Assembly: GCA_963693085.1 (NCBI GenBank)
Contig: OY856409.1
Span: 1,538,967,072-1,539,031,071, forward strand
Direction of reading: 5' to 3'
Length of the DNA stretch: 64,000 nt
From: Alisma plantago-aquatica
Lineage: Eukaryota > Streptophyta > Magnoliopsida > Alismatales > Alismataceae
The notes beneath the pieces are model-generated. The model saw nothing but the letters and a program-made list of their open reading frames with translations, was not told the origin of the DNA and searched no databases. The position numbers and the translations under genes were made by a program. Positions 22,251-35,744 of this stretch are shown here, piece by piece; position 1 is the first letter of the stretch; every line of letters starts with the position of its first letter.

Positions 22251-23243
22251 AATAAAACATTATATTTCCTTTTGTACATGGTTATGTCTATATAACTTAG
22301 TTTCTACTTGTTGTGATTGGTTTATGTCCTTTATCATCACATGCTATAATTTTCTTTCAAACAAAGTGTGAGAACATATTTCTAAAACCATGGTACATAA
22401 ACTGACACCAAGTAGTTCATTTCATTAACAATGCAAACACTAAAGTAAATGCTTTCTCAGCAACAAAACATAAGAAAAGAAGTTTCATCCACATAAGGAT
22501 TATATGAAGTAGTACTAAAGAAAACATGGAGTCCACAGTCACAAAGGACACCTAGCCACTAATCCAAGTGTGAATCTTTAGTATTATGTATTTAAAGAGT
22601 CAAAGTGTGCATGTCCTTCTATGCATGTACAACTCAAAGGGATAAACCACCAAGCAAGTACCAATAATTAAATTAGATTGGCGAATGTTGATACAATTTT
22701 TTATGGATCAATTTTGAAGGCAAAAAGAACTATAGGATAATATGCATTTTAGGTTAGGCTAGACCTTTTTGGTGGACTTTATCTAGATGGAAAAGGATTT
22801 TAAGTTCAACATTTCAAGACCTCATGACATTACCAAATGTTATACCATTTCAAGTTTCAAACCATCAACAAGCATGAAAGTAAGATTGTTCTCAATATAA
22901 CAAAATGCCCACTATTCATGATTACAAAGATGTCCAAGAATCAAGATTATTCATAGTAACGAGAGGTCTCAACTATTAAAGATCATAAAATATCATGATT
23001 ATTAAGTATAGCACTTTCTTTTCATCTCTTTCAAGGGATAACTACCTTGTGTTCTCGCACTCTAGGAGATAACAACACTAGTGCTTAATTATCTAAATCC
23101 GGGGGACAACTAATGCCTCCTCCATTGTGAAAGGTTGTCAGTAATGACCCACTACATGAAACAAAAGCCCTAATTAAGGAGTGATAGCTCACAATAGGGA
23201 ATAAAATCTCCAATGATAACCAAATCCAATTTCATGTCCAATA

Positions 23244-23246
<3 letters not shown>

Positions 23247-23285
<39 letters not shown>
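23247..23285. repeat. (AT)n microsatellite, left of a MITE
   Basis: Uninterrupted AT dinucleotides, joining directly onto the GA-rich end of the element at 23286. Confidence 0.95.
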
Positions 23286-23799
<514 letters not shown>

Positions 23800-24149
23800 C
23801 ATTCAGTGGTTGCCTGTACGGGTAGCTACCACTCCTAATTTGGTTACTTTTATTGGAGTTTCTTACTTTACGCATGTAGAGGGTTGATTTACCTTGTAAA
23901 CTATTATTTTTCATACATAAACAATTATATTTGTCACAACTATAATAAATATATAATTACATATTTATTTTGAAATTTTTACTGTGTATTTTTTCCGGTT
24001 TTAATTTTTGAGTCGAATAGTTACTTTTTGGTCAATATACTTTCTTTTTTGTCTAATGAGTTACTTTTCTGACCAAATAGTTATTTTTGAGAGGCATGCG
24101 TACCGAATTTCAGACTACTCACGTGAATATTAAAGATGGACACACACAC

Positions 24150-24161
24150 ATTCATACATAC

Positions 24162-24207
<46 letters not shown>
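24150..24207. repeat. (CATA)/(TA)n microsatellite
   Basis: CATACATA words grade into uninterrupted TA. A 14-bp perfect palindrome ATCTCGTACGAGAT follows at about 24282. Confidence 0.9.
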
Positions 24208-24209
<2 letters not shown>

Positions 24210-25500
24210 TTACTATCATTTTACTCGTAGTAACATATAGAACAACAAATAATTTATATAATAGAGAGAGATAGAGAGTTGATCTCGTACGAGATAAATA
24301 GAATGCGAGGGTGCGAGGAATTGTTCTCAGCCACTCACTTCTCACAACCCCTTTATTCTAATCAAATTTGCAATGCATGCCAATTCATTAATCACATGAA
24401 AGGACGTTCTCTACTCATTCTATCATTTTCTCTTCGTCTTACTTACTTTGATATTAAATTATTGACCCTCTACTGCAGCTACACATCTCCTAGTGCCATA
24501 CACACGTTGGAAATGATACGTCTGAGATATTGTTTGAATTGCAAAATTAGAGGTCTCAACTATATTCCTTCGGTATTTGCTTCCTATCCCACCATTTACA
24601 TTAAGTTGGAGAAATTCAATTATAAGTTACTAAGAACATGATTGAAAAGCAGAAACCACTATGGAATGAGATTTTTAGGGGAGAAGCCATTTATATATAG
24701 GAAAAAGAGTGCTTCAAAATTAAATCACAGGTCAGTTCTGCATGTTGGTCAATGTGAAGTTGTCGAACTCTAGTTTTGACTTCAATTATTTTCAAAGTGG
24801 ATAACTTTAAACCAGACTTGGTTTTGTAGTACCTAACTCAGAACATAAATGTTATAGAATAATATTAATGTTACCTATGCTATAAATTTGATTGCCCAAA
24901 TTTGCCAACTCTGAGACTGTCTCAAAAACTCCAAACATGGAACTAACACGATATCAACTTCAACGTGAACTTTCATCCTCCACTTAAGTTGGGTTCAAGG
25001 TTGTCGCTCAACACCATCAATAAAAATGGTGCAGGTTTGGGGCAAAATGTGTTTGTCAGAGAATAGAAGAAACTGAATCACTACCCCTGATGTGAGAACC
25101 CTTACATATCTGTACTCTTAATGACACTTTGGTTACTTAATTGCATGATTTATTGATTTGACATTGGACTGAAGTTAAGTTCAATACTGTTGTTTAGTGC
25201 TAGTAGAAGAAGTGGATAGTTTGGGACAAATTTTGTTTTGTCATAAAACATAAGGAAACAAAATATGGTCATTGTTGTAAGAACTCAAACTCAATTTTAT
25301 TCGTAATAAAACTTTTATCATCATAATATCATTACTTATACTTTTAGTATGGCTTTAGTTAAAATTATTAACATTAAGAATCACTAATTTTGATATTATC
25401 TATGCATATTGTGATGATGAGAAAAACATATACTTTAAACTTTGATTTCATGAGATGCCCAATCTATGGTGGCTCTATGTGGCATTGATTTGATCATGTG
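24208..25500. other. Unassigned AT-rich DNA
   Basis: A 33-bp word at 24299-24331 (TAGAATGCGAGGGTGCGAGG and onward) recurs, inverted, inside both copies of the duplicated block at 38278 and 42120. Otherwise no genes, LTR ends or terminal repeats were recognised. The missing 3' LTR of the gypsy element at 25500-28865 should lie here but was not found. Confidence 0.5.
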
Positions 25501-25559
25501 TCATCGATCTGATCATGGTGGCTCTAGAAAACTTTTACCATATCTATATGCCGATCATT

Positions 25560-28320
25560 GTGAAGCTCATTTGTCTTAAAATCAAGTATCCAGACTAGGG
25601 ACTCAACATAAAATGGATCATCTTATAACTTGAGAGGCTCATGATTCAGAATGTGACTGGGGTCTTTGACATAAGGCTTCAGATTAGATATATGAAAGGC
25701 ATTATGCATGTCATATACTGAGGTGGCAAAGCAAGACGATAAACACATTCACCAACTCTTTCTAGAATTTCAAAGTGTCCAACATAATGAGGACTGAGCT
25801 TTCCTTTATTCTTGGCCAAAGATCAGATAGGTTAGATCTACAGAAAGACATGATCACCTTCCTTGAACTGACATTCCTACCTATGAGCATCTGTATAAGA
25901 TTTCTAACTTTATTGTGCCCACTTCATCCTCTGTCTGATTAGTGCAAATTTATCTGTATATAACTACATCTCCTTAGATTTTATCAAACTGTGTTCTCTG
26001 ACGTCATCCCAGTGTAGCGGAGATCTACACAGTCAGCCATAAAGAGCTTCATAGGGAAGCATCTCAATACTTGTGTGATAGCTATTATTATATGCAAACT
26101 CATTTGAGGGAAATAGTGGTCCCACGAGCCTTCTCAATCAAGAACACAAGATTGTAGAAGGTCTTCTAGAATCTGTACGCTACGTTCTGACTGTCTGTCT
26201 ATCTATGGATGGTAGGTTGTACTGAAGTTCAATTTTGTGCCCAAATCTTCTTGAACTTGTTTCCACATCTTTAAGGTGAACTTTGGGTCCTTGTCTAAGA
26301 CAATGGACACTGGAACTCCATGCAGATGTACTATCTCTTGTATATAGAGGTCGACCAACTCATAAACTTTTGCATTAGTATTTTTAGGAAGAAAATGAGC
26401 TGACTTTGTGAGATGATCCACTATAACTCATGCCACATCGTATCCCTTTCTGGTCCTGGGTAGTCCCACCACAAAATCCATGGTGATGTTTTCCCATTTC
26501 CATTCCAAAATTTCAAAGGGTTGCAGTAGACCACCCGATATCTGGTGCTCTGCCTTAATTCTCTAGCATGTCAGACATCAGGAGACAAATTCAAAAATAT
26601 CATGCTTCATGCCCCTCCACTAGAACTGACGTTGCAAGTCTTTGTACATCTTGGTTGTGCCCAGATGAATTGTGTACTTTGACCCATGTGCCTCACTGAT
26701 AGTATTTATCTTCACAACTAACTATTCAAGAACCCACATCCAATTTTTATATCGAAGACCACCATCAAAACCCACAGAAAAATGTGTTTGAGACTTTAAC
26801 AGGAGAAAGGAGAGCTCTACAAGATTGAGACTAACTTTTTGTTCCTCAAGAAGTTTAGAATACAAGTCATATGTGATAGAGATGTTGTTAACATGTACAT
26901 GATTAGATAGAAACTATGGCTTCCAATCCACTAGGTCCTCCATATTCCTCCACTCAGGAACATACAAAGATTCACAGACTACCCTTTTCTTGTTAAGGGC
27001 ATCCATGACTACATTGGCCTTGATTGGATGGTAGCCGATAGTGAAATTATAATCCTTTAGATACTCGATCTATTAGCGTGGATGCAAGTTCAAGTCCTTT
27101 TGAGCCAAGATGTACTTTTGGCTTTTGTGATTAGTGAAGATATCAAAGGTCACCCGTACATGTAGTGCCTCCATATTTTGATAGCATGATTTATTGCATC
27201 TAGTTCCAAATGATGCGTGGGATAATTAAGCTCAATTGATTTTAGTTGTATGGATGCAAAGGACACCACCTTTGCATGTTGTTGTAGGACACATACTAAC
27301 CCACTTCTTGAAGCATCAGTGAAGATCATGAACCCTTCATTGCCAGATGGTAGGACTAGAATAGGAGCCGACATCAACTTCTACTTTAATTCTTGGAAAC
27401 TAGACTCACAAGCAGCTGACCAGATGAAGTGCTTGTCCTTTGGAGTTGTGTTAGTCAAAGGAAGTGCCACTTTGGAGAAGTTTGGGATAAAGAGATGATA
27501 ATATCCAGCCAGACCCAAGAAGCTCTAGATTTGAGAAGGATTTTGAGGAGGTTTCCAATCAAGTACAACAAATACTTTGGCAGGATCAATAGATATGTTA
27601 ACCACAGAAATGACATGTCCAAGAAACATGACTTTATCAATCCAGAAATCACATTTAGAAAGTTTGCCATAGAATTTCACGAAGGATTTCAAGAACTACC
27701 TTTAAGTGCTCCCGATGTTTATCCATAGAATCAGAATAGATCATGATATCATCAATGAAGATGTCCAAAAACTCATCAAGATAAGGTTGGAAGACTTTGT
27801 TCATTAGATTCATGAATACACTAGGTTCATTGGTCAACCAAAATGCATCACTAGAAATTTGTAATCCCATAACGAGTTCAAAAAGCTGTTTTAGAAATAT
27901 CAAAATCTTTGACCTTAGGTTGATGGTAGCTAAAATGAAGATCAATTTTTGAGAAAACTTTGGCAGTACAAAGCTGATCAAAGAGGTCATCAATGCGAGG
28001 GAGAGGACACTTCTTTTTAACAGTGGCCTAGTTCAACATGTGGTAGTCAAATCGTCTTTATTTTTGACAAAGAGAATGGGCGCACCCCAAAGGGAAAAAC
28101 TAGGACGTGTACAACCTTTGTCGTGAAGTTCTTACAACTATTTCTTCAACTCATGAAGCTCAGCAGGATCCATCCTATGCAGTGCTCTACAAATTGTAGC
28201 TGTTCTAGGAAGAAGGTCTATGGAGAACTCAATGTCTCTATTTGGAGGCATCCCAGGAAGCTCCTCCAAAAAAATATCTAGAAAATCACATACCATCTCC
28301 AGTCTTTCTACAGGCCCGTT
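25560..28320 (-). pseudogene. Gypsy pol remnant (RT, RNase H, integrase)
   Basis: Landmarks along the minus strand: GMPPNRDIEFSIDL (28200-28250), WGAPILFVKNKD, then the RT catalytic region FIDDIMIYSDS (about 27733-27765, equivalent to YVDD). RNase H is seen as [15 protein letters not shown] (27150-27377). Integrase keeps an HHCC-type region near 26560-26720 (CLTC, then RIKAEHQ after a stop), the MDFVVGLPRTRKG region, VDHLTKSAHFLP and IVLDKDPKFT with its catalytic Asp, then FAYNNSYHTSI. The tail has ERVGECVYRLALPPQ, the linker before the chromodomain. Many stops and frameshifts make it inactive. Open frames on the plus strand here are shadows. Confidence 0.85.
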
Positions 28321-28389
28321 GTTAGGACTAGTCTCTTAGACTAATGCTTAAGCTCGATATACATATTCTCCTTCCTCTTCCTCCTAGAT

Positions 28390-28865
28390 ATAGGCATAAA
28401 ATAGTCAGTCAAGAGGGTTTTTAAGGCTTCCCATCCCATGTTATCTACTTCTTCTCCCCCATTCCTGCCATAGTTTTCCCACCAGATTTTCCCCCTCCCT
28501 TAAGCATATGGGTGGAAAATTTGACTTTCTTATCATTGGGTACTACTAGGGTATGAAAGGCATTCTCCATAGATAAGATTTAAGATTCATCCTTATCCAT
28601 GACCTCAAGTTGGTCCTCCCCCAATGGGTATCATGATTGAGCTTAATAAAATCTACACAGTCACCTCCTTCTTCCTAGATGAGTTAGGTTTAGGGGTTCC
28701 TTTTAGGGCAAGGGCCCCCATGAAGTCTACAAGAATTTTCTTTTATTCTTCCCACCTTTCTCTGTCCGCGCTATCGGGATCAAGTACCTCCGAGGTTTCA
28801 GGTTCCTTCCTTTTCATAGAGGATGACTCTTCAGAGGCCTTGGAATTATGGGTCTTGGGAGGCAT
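28390..28865 (-). pseudogene. Gypsy gag N-terminal remnant
   Basis: The ATG at 28863-28865 opens MPPKTHNSKASEES, resembling the MPPRR/K starts of chromovirus gag. The frame breaks after about 30 codons (TAA after DRERWEE) and degrades towards 28390. No zinc knuckle could be found, so gag is truncated or decayed before pol begins. Confidence 0.55.
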
Positions 28866-29280
28866 CCTAAAATTAGGTGGAAAATATTAGATTTATTGTC
28901 ATCATTTTTTTGACTCATATTATACTTCATTATTCTCCTTTATTAATTATTAATGACCTTAATGTTATGATTTGTGGAGCATACCGTAAAATCCTTATCA
29001 CTCAATCCTTAGGACTTTCTAAATAGAGTGACTCTTTTCCTAACCTTACGTCATAAAGGTGAGAGGGGATATTCATAAATGAAGATGAGGGGGAAACTTT
29101 TACTATAGAAGAGATGAGGAGGAATATATATAGATGATAAGGGTCCTAATTAAGGTATGCCCAAGAAGTAGGTGACATTTAGGATATCATCCAGGTATAC
29201 TTATATTTTGATATAGATAGCCTCGTGATTGCCAAGCTAAGTAGCTCAGAGACTTTAGCCAGACCCATGGAAGATGTTAT
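28866..29280 (-). other. Gypsy leader, proximal part
   Basis: AT-rich non-coding sequence between the insertion point of the nested element and the gypsy gag. The last five bases, GTTAT, are the candidate target-site copy for the insertion. Confidence 0.5.
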
Positions 29281-30785
29281 TGTTGGTGTATTACACTAAT
29301 GAGTTTCAATCATTAAGAATGATCTATCACTCAACTAGATATTTCCCACAAGTATACGAGAGTAGTTGTAGTCGAGGTCGAACACAAGGAGTGTTGGTTA
29401 GCTAGGCGCAAGAGTATTGATTTCAATAATCCAGATTGTTGTACACAAGATGATTGGATTAGAACAATTAAATTATAGATTTAAAACAAAATAGTAAATT
29501 ATCACTTAAGAAAGGTAAAGATTCAGATTTGGGAGGATCCTAGACTTGGGATTTTACTATCACATCATAGCTTATATTAAAATATGAATTTAAACATGTT
29601 AATTAACTTGCAAAGGAGGTTTGTAATCATCACTCACCTCTCGGTGATGTAATGACGATTCTAACTCCATACATCACTCTCATGTATGTATTTCATTTTG
29701 AATCACAAACCTTTATCCTCAACTTAATCCCAACCACTCTCATAGTCAAGGACAAATTGCCAAAAGGGTAACTCCATACTCTCAAACAAATTTTCTCAGA
29801 TTATGAAAGAAAGCATAAAACATGAAAGTATGATGGATAATCACACAAACAAGCATTTCAGATCTGAAACAACTCTTAGAACATACAGGAAACTAACATT
29901 TAGTACAAAATTCATATGTTCATACAAGCTATGACATGGAAGTTACTCTCCCATGTCCAAGAAAAGGAAACTACTTGTCTATGATAGTGTACAACAGAAA
30001 ATGTGCAGAATTTTCAGAATTCAACATGGTTTAGAGAAGGAAAAGCTAAGTAATCCCAAGGTGTAACCAAAGAAAGGTAGAATTCTGACTTGAGGATGTA
30101 ATCCCACTTCTACAGCTGCTCCAAATTGGACAAATGTCTCTCCCAAGAATCTTAGTGGAGTGAAGAAGCTTTGTCGCACCTTAGAGAAGAAGAAAAGAAG
30201 AATGGGGGTTCTTTGACAAGGAAACCACCTTTTTCCACCCAAAATCACCCTCCCTTTCTCTAGACCTACTCTGGGATGAAAGACCTTTGAATTATGACAA
30301 GAGATAACCACTTCATAAGTTGGTTTTTTCTTTAAAATGAGGGGCGTCATTTTTCAATTCTGCTGAAACTGACAAGTGCACGCCGTGCACCCAAAGTACA
30401 CATCGTGCAAACCCTCGCCAGTTGCTCAACTGTACTGTGTATAGTTCGCACTGAAGAAATGCATGTTGCGTGACTTTCTAGTAGGTTTGAACTTTCTGGA
30501 AACTTGCATGGTGTGTACTTGGGATGCATGCCATGCAACTGTCAGTTTCATCAACCTAGGTTTTCTAAATGTTTGGATGATTTGGGGAATGTGTTGATGG
30601 ATGTTATGGTGGCATTTTCTCCCCATTTTGATGCCAAATTATTGTACCGACAAACCAAACCATAGAGAAAGTAAAGACAATAATAAAGTGGAAAATCTAG
30701 CATGATTAAGAGTGATAATTGGGTGAAAATAATATGAAAATGCAACCAAAAGTGGTTCAAAAGATGATATGATTTGTGCACATCA
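29281..30785 (-). repeat. 3' LTR of the Athila-like element
   Basis: Direct repeat of 34068-35626, with scattered substitutions and one indel near 30470. Confidence 0.9.
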
Positions 30786-31914
30786 AATACCCCTAAGATT
30801 AAACTATTACTTCTCCTCAAGAAAAGAGAGCATAGAAACACAAATGAAGGAATTGTCAAGTTAATGCATAGATCAAATGAAATGAAAGATGTGTCTAACA
30901 CCAAACCAACCATGATCAACATGTTTACACTCATATCCATCAATTCAACTTAAACACCCAAGAAAGAGATTTTTAGTTCAATAGGGTTGGTCACAATTAA
31001 ATGAATCGATCAATTAAACAATACTAAGTAGAATTTGGATGACCAAGCCATGTAATTAGTGAATGTGCAACTCAAACTCTCAACTATTGAGGATACAAAA
31101 GATGAAATATTAGTTAAAATTAACAATTTTAGTTGTACTCTCCTTCTTTCCAAAAATGATGTGACAATGGATTATGTGTTCTGTCACTCGGCTCCTAATG
31201 TAGGCTTATGCAGACATGGAGTACCAGTTGGGGTATTTACCCTCTTTTAAGACATACCACCTAACCATCATGGTCAGATCAGACTTACACTAGGCTAGCA
31301 TGATATGTGGGTGGTTTATCAATCTGTATGAGGTATGGGGGTGAAATAATCTGAAAGAAATTTTAAAAATAAAATTTTTCCAAAACATAGGAGAGTCAAC
31401 TAAATTGCAACATTAGCTAGATTTCATTCATTTGTTTTGAAAGTTTTTTCATTGGAAGAGTAGTTGAAAATGCACTAAGAGATTAATAAGGGCATCTTGT
31501 ATTCTAAATGATATTGTATAGTTGATTTACTCACAACAATTGAAGCCATTACATGTTTTAATAAATCAAGGATGTGAAAGATGAATGTTCAAGCTAGAAG
31601 AATAAACCAAAGTTAAGCACATGTTGATGGCGAAAAGGTTTCATTTGATTAATGCATGCCTTTTATAATTTCTACAAATGATATTTCACATCAAAAGAGG
31701 ACAATCAGTTAAACATAGGAGTTCTATCCACATATAAACGATAAACCTCATATCATACTAGATTTGCCACCAGAAGTGCAGAACTAAAAATAAAAACTAA
31801 GAAAAAGATGATAAAAGGGAAATAAAAATAGACTACCACCCGATTGCTACACTAACAGCCGGTTTCTCTCCCCTAAGCTTGAAAGTTGTAGTGTCCTCAC
31901 TGCATATAACAAAC
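30786..31914 (-). other. PPT and 3' untranslated region of the Athila-like element
   Basis: The minus strand reads CTTAGGGGTATT immediately before the LTR (about 30786-30797), a polypurine-tract equivalent. The rest is AT-rich non-coding sequence where pol would lie in an autonomous Athila element. Confidence 0.6.
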
Positions 31915-33762
31915 TCAAGAGGATTGCAACCGGTTACCTATCATGGTGAATGATGAAGATGGAGGTCCATTGCTTTGATTTGAGGATGGAAATTGTTGTG
32001 CTAAAGATTGATGCCTCCTTGCAAATATGTCCTTGATTTGGGGCAAGAGAAAATACCTAAGAGCTGTAGCAAGAATATTCTTTTGTACGCCAATACTATT
32101 TGTCATTTCATTCTCCTTTAAAGCATCATAAAAATATGAGTTGGGAAGAGTGTTCTCATTATAAAGCAATGTCTAATGTAGAGTGTGAGGAGGAAGGACA
32201 TGTGGCTTTCTTGAAGAATCAACATGTAAATAATGTGTTGTAGCTTTCTTTCCATGATTTGTAGCTTCATAATCCTCATAGGTATCAACATCATCATACC
32301 TTGAAGGATATACTTATATGACAACACCATTCCTCATTCTCGCCTTCTTGAAATATGTAGGATTCATCTTCAGTAGACTAGGCAAGAAAGGTGGAAATGC
32401 TTCTTTGCTAGAAAGAGCTTGTTGGGAAATTTGTTTCTCCAAGATGTGTGTATGAGTGGTAGTATCGTCCACCTTAGAAGAGAGTTGGTAATTGGAACCC
32501 TTCATTGATTATATTTGTTGACGAAACTCTCCATTTGTTTACATTTGAGTTGAAATAAATGTTTCAAGCATGAACTCTAATCAAGAAGTTACTTGTGGTT
32601 GTTGTGGCTGAATGAAATTTGGGTTGACATTGTTGTAGAAGTCCGGTGGAGTGTAGCCCATTGGAGAATAAATAGAATAAGCATAACATGTAGAAGATGA
32701 GTGTCCAAGAAATCCACATGCATCACAAATAATATTAGTTTCTTGAAATGGTTGTGTGCTTAGCTTGTCAAACCTTTGTGACAAAGTGTCTAGCCTTGCT
32801 GCAATCAAGTCTAAAGAACTAACTGTGTTATCTTCCACTTGCTTTTTGGAAGTAGTATATGAAAAGGATGGGTGGTAGCTTGTAGCCAGACTCCATTGGC
32901 AATGATTTTCTGCCATATCTTCAATAATAGCATAGGCTTCTCCATAAGATTTGTTCATTAGAGATCCATTTGAAGCTGCATCAATATACATCCTTGTATT
33001 GCTACACAAACCATTATAGAAAAATTGCAATACAAGACAATTGTTTGGACCATGACGTGGACACATATGTTGAAGATCTTTAAACATCTCCCTTGTATCA
33101 TACAAGCTCTCTCCATCCCTTTGAGAATAATTGATGAGTTGAATCCTTAGCTACAAAGTTTTGCTAGGTGGAAAATATCTTGCCAAAAAGACCTTTAGAA
33201 GCACCTCCCAAGTGTCGACGGACTTCTTTGGCAAAGTAAAGAGCCGCGCCTTGGCTCTATCTCTAAGATAGAATGGAAAAAGGATTAGGCATATCCCATC
33301 AGTAGGAACACCATATATCTTTATGGTGCTTAGCAACTACAGAAATTCAGCAATGTGGAGGTTTGGATCCTCCATTGGTGTCCTTCTAAATGCATTCAAC
33401 TGTAGCAATTGTATGATGGTTGGGCTGATAGAAAACTCCTCTGCCTCAAATTTTGAAATATTAATAGGCCCACTCATGTGCATTGTATCTGTACCAAAGT
33501 AGTCCTCAAGAGGAAGGTCATCCACCTTGATTAGTTCTTCGTGTGGATCCGGAGGATTAGGTGAATGTGGCATACATGGTGGTGGTGTATGTTGTTTGGA
33601 TGAAGGTGGTGAATATGAGCATGTGGAAGAATGTGGTATGGGTGTTGGTGATATATATGATGGCGGTGAATTAGCTTTGATTGATGGTGGTGTGGATGTA
33701 GGTGGCTTGGGTGAATGCCATTTGGATGATGGTGACTTGGATGATGGTTGTGATTCCTCCAT
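31915..33762 (-). pseudogene. Athila-type gag, one frame with in-frame stops only
   Basis: From MEESQPSSKSPSSKWHSPKP at 33762 to a TGA at 31915 a single reading frame can be followed for about 616 codons. The N-terminus is Pro/Ser/His-rich. Then come Athila gag landmarks: EDPNLHIAEFL, LILFPFYLRDRAKARLFTLP, VFLARYFPPSKTL, LVLQFFYNGL, IDAASNGSLMNKSYGEAYAI, a degenerate zinc knuckle ICDACGFLGHSSSTC, and QISQQALSSKEAFPPFLPS. The frame is broken by seven stops (TAG, TAG, TGA, TAA, TAA, TAA, TAG) but by no frameshift that I can see. Gag would form the virus-like particle. The knuckle reads C-X2-C-X4-H-X4-C. Confidence 0.85.
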
Positions 33763-34042
33763 ACATGTTTGGGTTTCACTCCTTCTTGCACCATGAGGGA
33801 TGCAAATAATGTATTCATTTTTTGAATGTAGAGATATGGACGGTTCAAGGATCTTTTTATGAACACCTCATATGATCCTACAAATAAACAAGGTGAGTGA
33901 GATACAAAAACAAACATGGAAGATACAACAAATTATGATGATCATGATGAATTATGATTAATGGATATGATGGTGGATATGAAGATTGTGATCTAGTCTC
34001 ATTTACTTATCAACAAATCTTACTCTAACATGAATATGGATG
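33763..34042 (-). other. Leader of the Athila-like element
   Basis: A short non-coding stretch between the primer site and gag. Overlapping His-rich and Gly-rich open frames in this area are out-of-frame readings of the repetitive gag N-terminus. Confidence 0.5.
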
Positions 34043-34065
34043 CTCCCCGACAACGACGCCAAAAA
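34043..34065 (-). promoter_or_regulatory. Primer binding site of the Athila-like element
   Basis: The minus strand reads TTTTTGGCGTCGTTGTCGGG two bases after the LTR end, of the same kind as the site at 9804-9822. Confidence 0.8.
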
Positions 34066-34067
34066 CT

Positions 34068-35626
34068 TGTTGGTGTATTACACTAACGAGTTTCAATCAT
34101 TAAGAATGATCTTTTACTCAACTAGCTATTTCCCACAAGTATACGAGAGTAGTTATAGTCAAGGTCAAACACAAGGAGCTTTGGTTAGCTAGGTGCAATA
34201 GTATGATTTTTAACAATCTAGATCGTTGTACAAAAGATGATTGGATTAGAACAATTAAATTAAAGATTTAAAACAAAACAGTAAATTATCACTTAATAAA
34301 GGTTAAGATTCAGATTTAGGAGGATCCTAGACTTGGGATTTCACTATCACATCATAGATATTAAAATATGAATTTAAACATGTTAATTTACTTGCAAAGG
34401 AGGTTTGTAGTCATCACTCACCTCCTGGTGAAGTGAAGACGATTCTAACTCCATACATCACTCTCATGTATGCATTTCATTTTGTATCACAAACCTTTCT
34501 CCTCAACTTAAACCCATCCACTCTCACGATCAAGGACAAGTTTCCAAAAGGGTAACTCCATACTCTCTAACAAATCTTCTCAGATTATGAAAGAAAGCAT
34601 AAAACATGCAAGTATGAGGGCTAATCACATAAACAAGCATTTCGGATCTGAAACAACTCTTGGAATATGTAAGAAACTAACATTTAGTACAAAATTCATA
34701 TGTTCATACAAGCTATGACATGGGAGTTACTCTCCCATGTCCAAGAAAAGGAAACTACTCATCCATGATAGTGTACAACAGAAAATGTGCAGAATTTTCA
34801 GAATTCAACATGGTTTAGAGAAGGAAAAGCTAAGTAATCCCAAGGTGTAACCATAGAAAGGTATAATTCTGACTTGAGGATGAAATCCCACTTCTATATC
34901 TGCTCCAAACCAGACAAACCTCTCTCCCAAGAAGCTTGGTGGACTGAAGAAGCTCGTAAGCACCTTGGAGAAGAATCTTGGAGAAGAAGAGAAGAAGAAT
35001 GGGGGTTCTTTGGTAAGAAACCACCTTCTTCCACCCAAAATCACCCTCCCTTGCTCTAGACCTGCTTTGGTATGAAAGGCATTTGAATTATGACAAGTGA
35101 TAACTACTTCATAAGTTGGTTTTGTCTTTAAAAATGAGGGGAGTCATTTTTCAATCCTGCTAAAACTGATAGGTGCACGCCGTGCACCCAAAGTGCATGC
35201 CATGCAAACCCTCGTCAGTTTCTCGAACTGCACTGCACACAGTGTGCGCTGAAGAAATGCACATCTTGTGACTTTCCAGTAGATTTCGGGCTGCTTGACG
35301 CTCCCAAGTGATCGTGTATTTGCTTTTCTGAACTTTCTAAAAACTTGCACGATGTACACTTGGGATGCACACCAAGAAACTGTCAGTTTCAGCAACATTA
35401 TTTTTTTGAATGTTTGGATGATTTGGGGAATGTGTTGATGGATGTTATGATGGCGTTTTCTCCCCAATTTGATGCCAAATTGTTGTACCTACAAACTAAA
35501 CCATAGATCAAGTAAATACAACAATAAAGTGGAAAATCTAGCATGATTAAGAGTGATAATTGGGTGAAAATAATTTGGAAATGCAACCAAAAGCGGTTCA
35601 AAAGATGATATAATTTTTGCACATCA
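34068..35626 (-). repeat. 5' LTR of the Athila-like element
   Basis: TGATGTGCAAAAATTATATC at 35626 to ACACCAACA at 34068 on the minus strand; homologous over its length to 29281-30785. Confidence 0.9.
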
Positions 35627-35744
35627 TCTATTCTAGACACCTCCGCCCTTCACATCCCTAACTCAAGGACTACCCTGCTCTCATAATAGGGTGAATGAAG
35701 TTCATGTGATCATGATGTTTGAACATTGGCTCTGATACCAACTA
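35627..35744 (-). promoter_or_regulatory. Gypsy leader start and tRNA-Met primer site
   Basis: The minus strand reads TGGTATCAGAGCC at 35740-35728, just inside the LTR end. This part of the leader was separated from gag by the nested element. Confidence 0.8.

Larger units (their letters stand above)
29281..35626 (-). mobile_element. Gag-only Athila-like LTR element (TR-GAG type), nested in the gypsy leader
   Basis: LTRs of about 1.5 kb (29281-30785 and 34068-35626) share the ends TGATGTGCA...ACACCAACA on the minus strand. The primer site next to the upstream LTR is TTTTTGGCGTCGTTGTCGGG, and the PPT-like CTTAGGGGTATT precedes the downstream LTR. The 3.3-kb interior encodes only an Athila-type gag; there is no protease, RT, RNase H or integrase. 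Flanking pentamers are GTTAT and TCTAT, a poor match, so the target duplication is eroded or misplaced. Confidence 0.85.

Noticed and set aside
27250..27728. Plus-strand frames in the gypsy pol region
   Set aside because: They are antisense readings of the RT and RNase H remnants on the minus strand.
33527..33796. Gly/Asp-rich plus-strand frame and His-rich minus-strand frame
   Set aside because: Both are out-of-frame readings of the repetitive Pro/Ser/His-rich start of the Athila gag.
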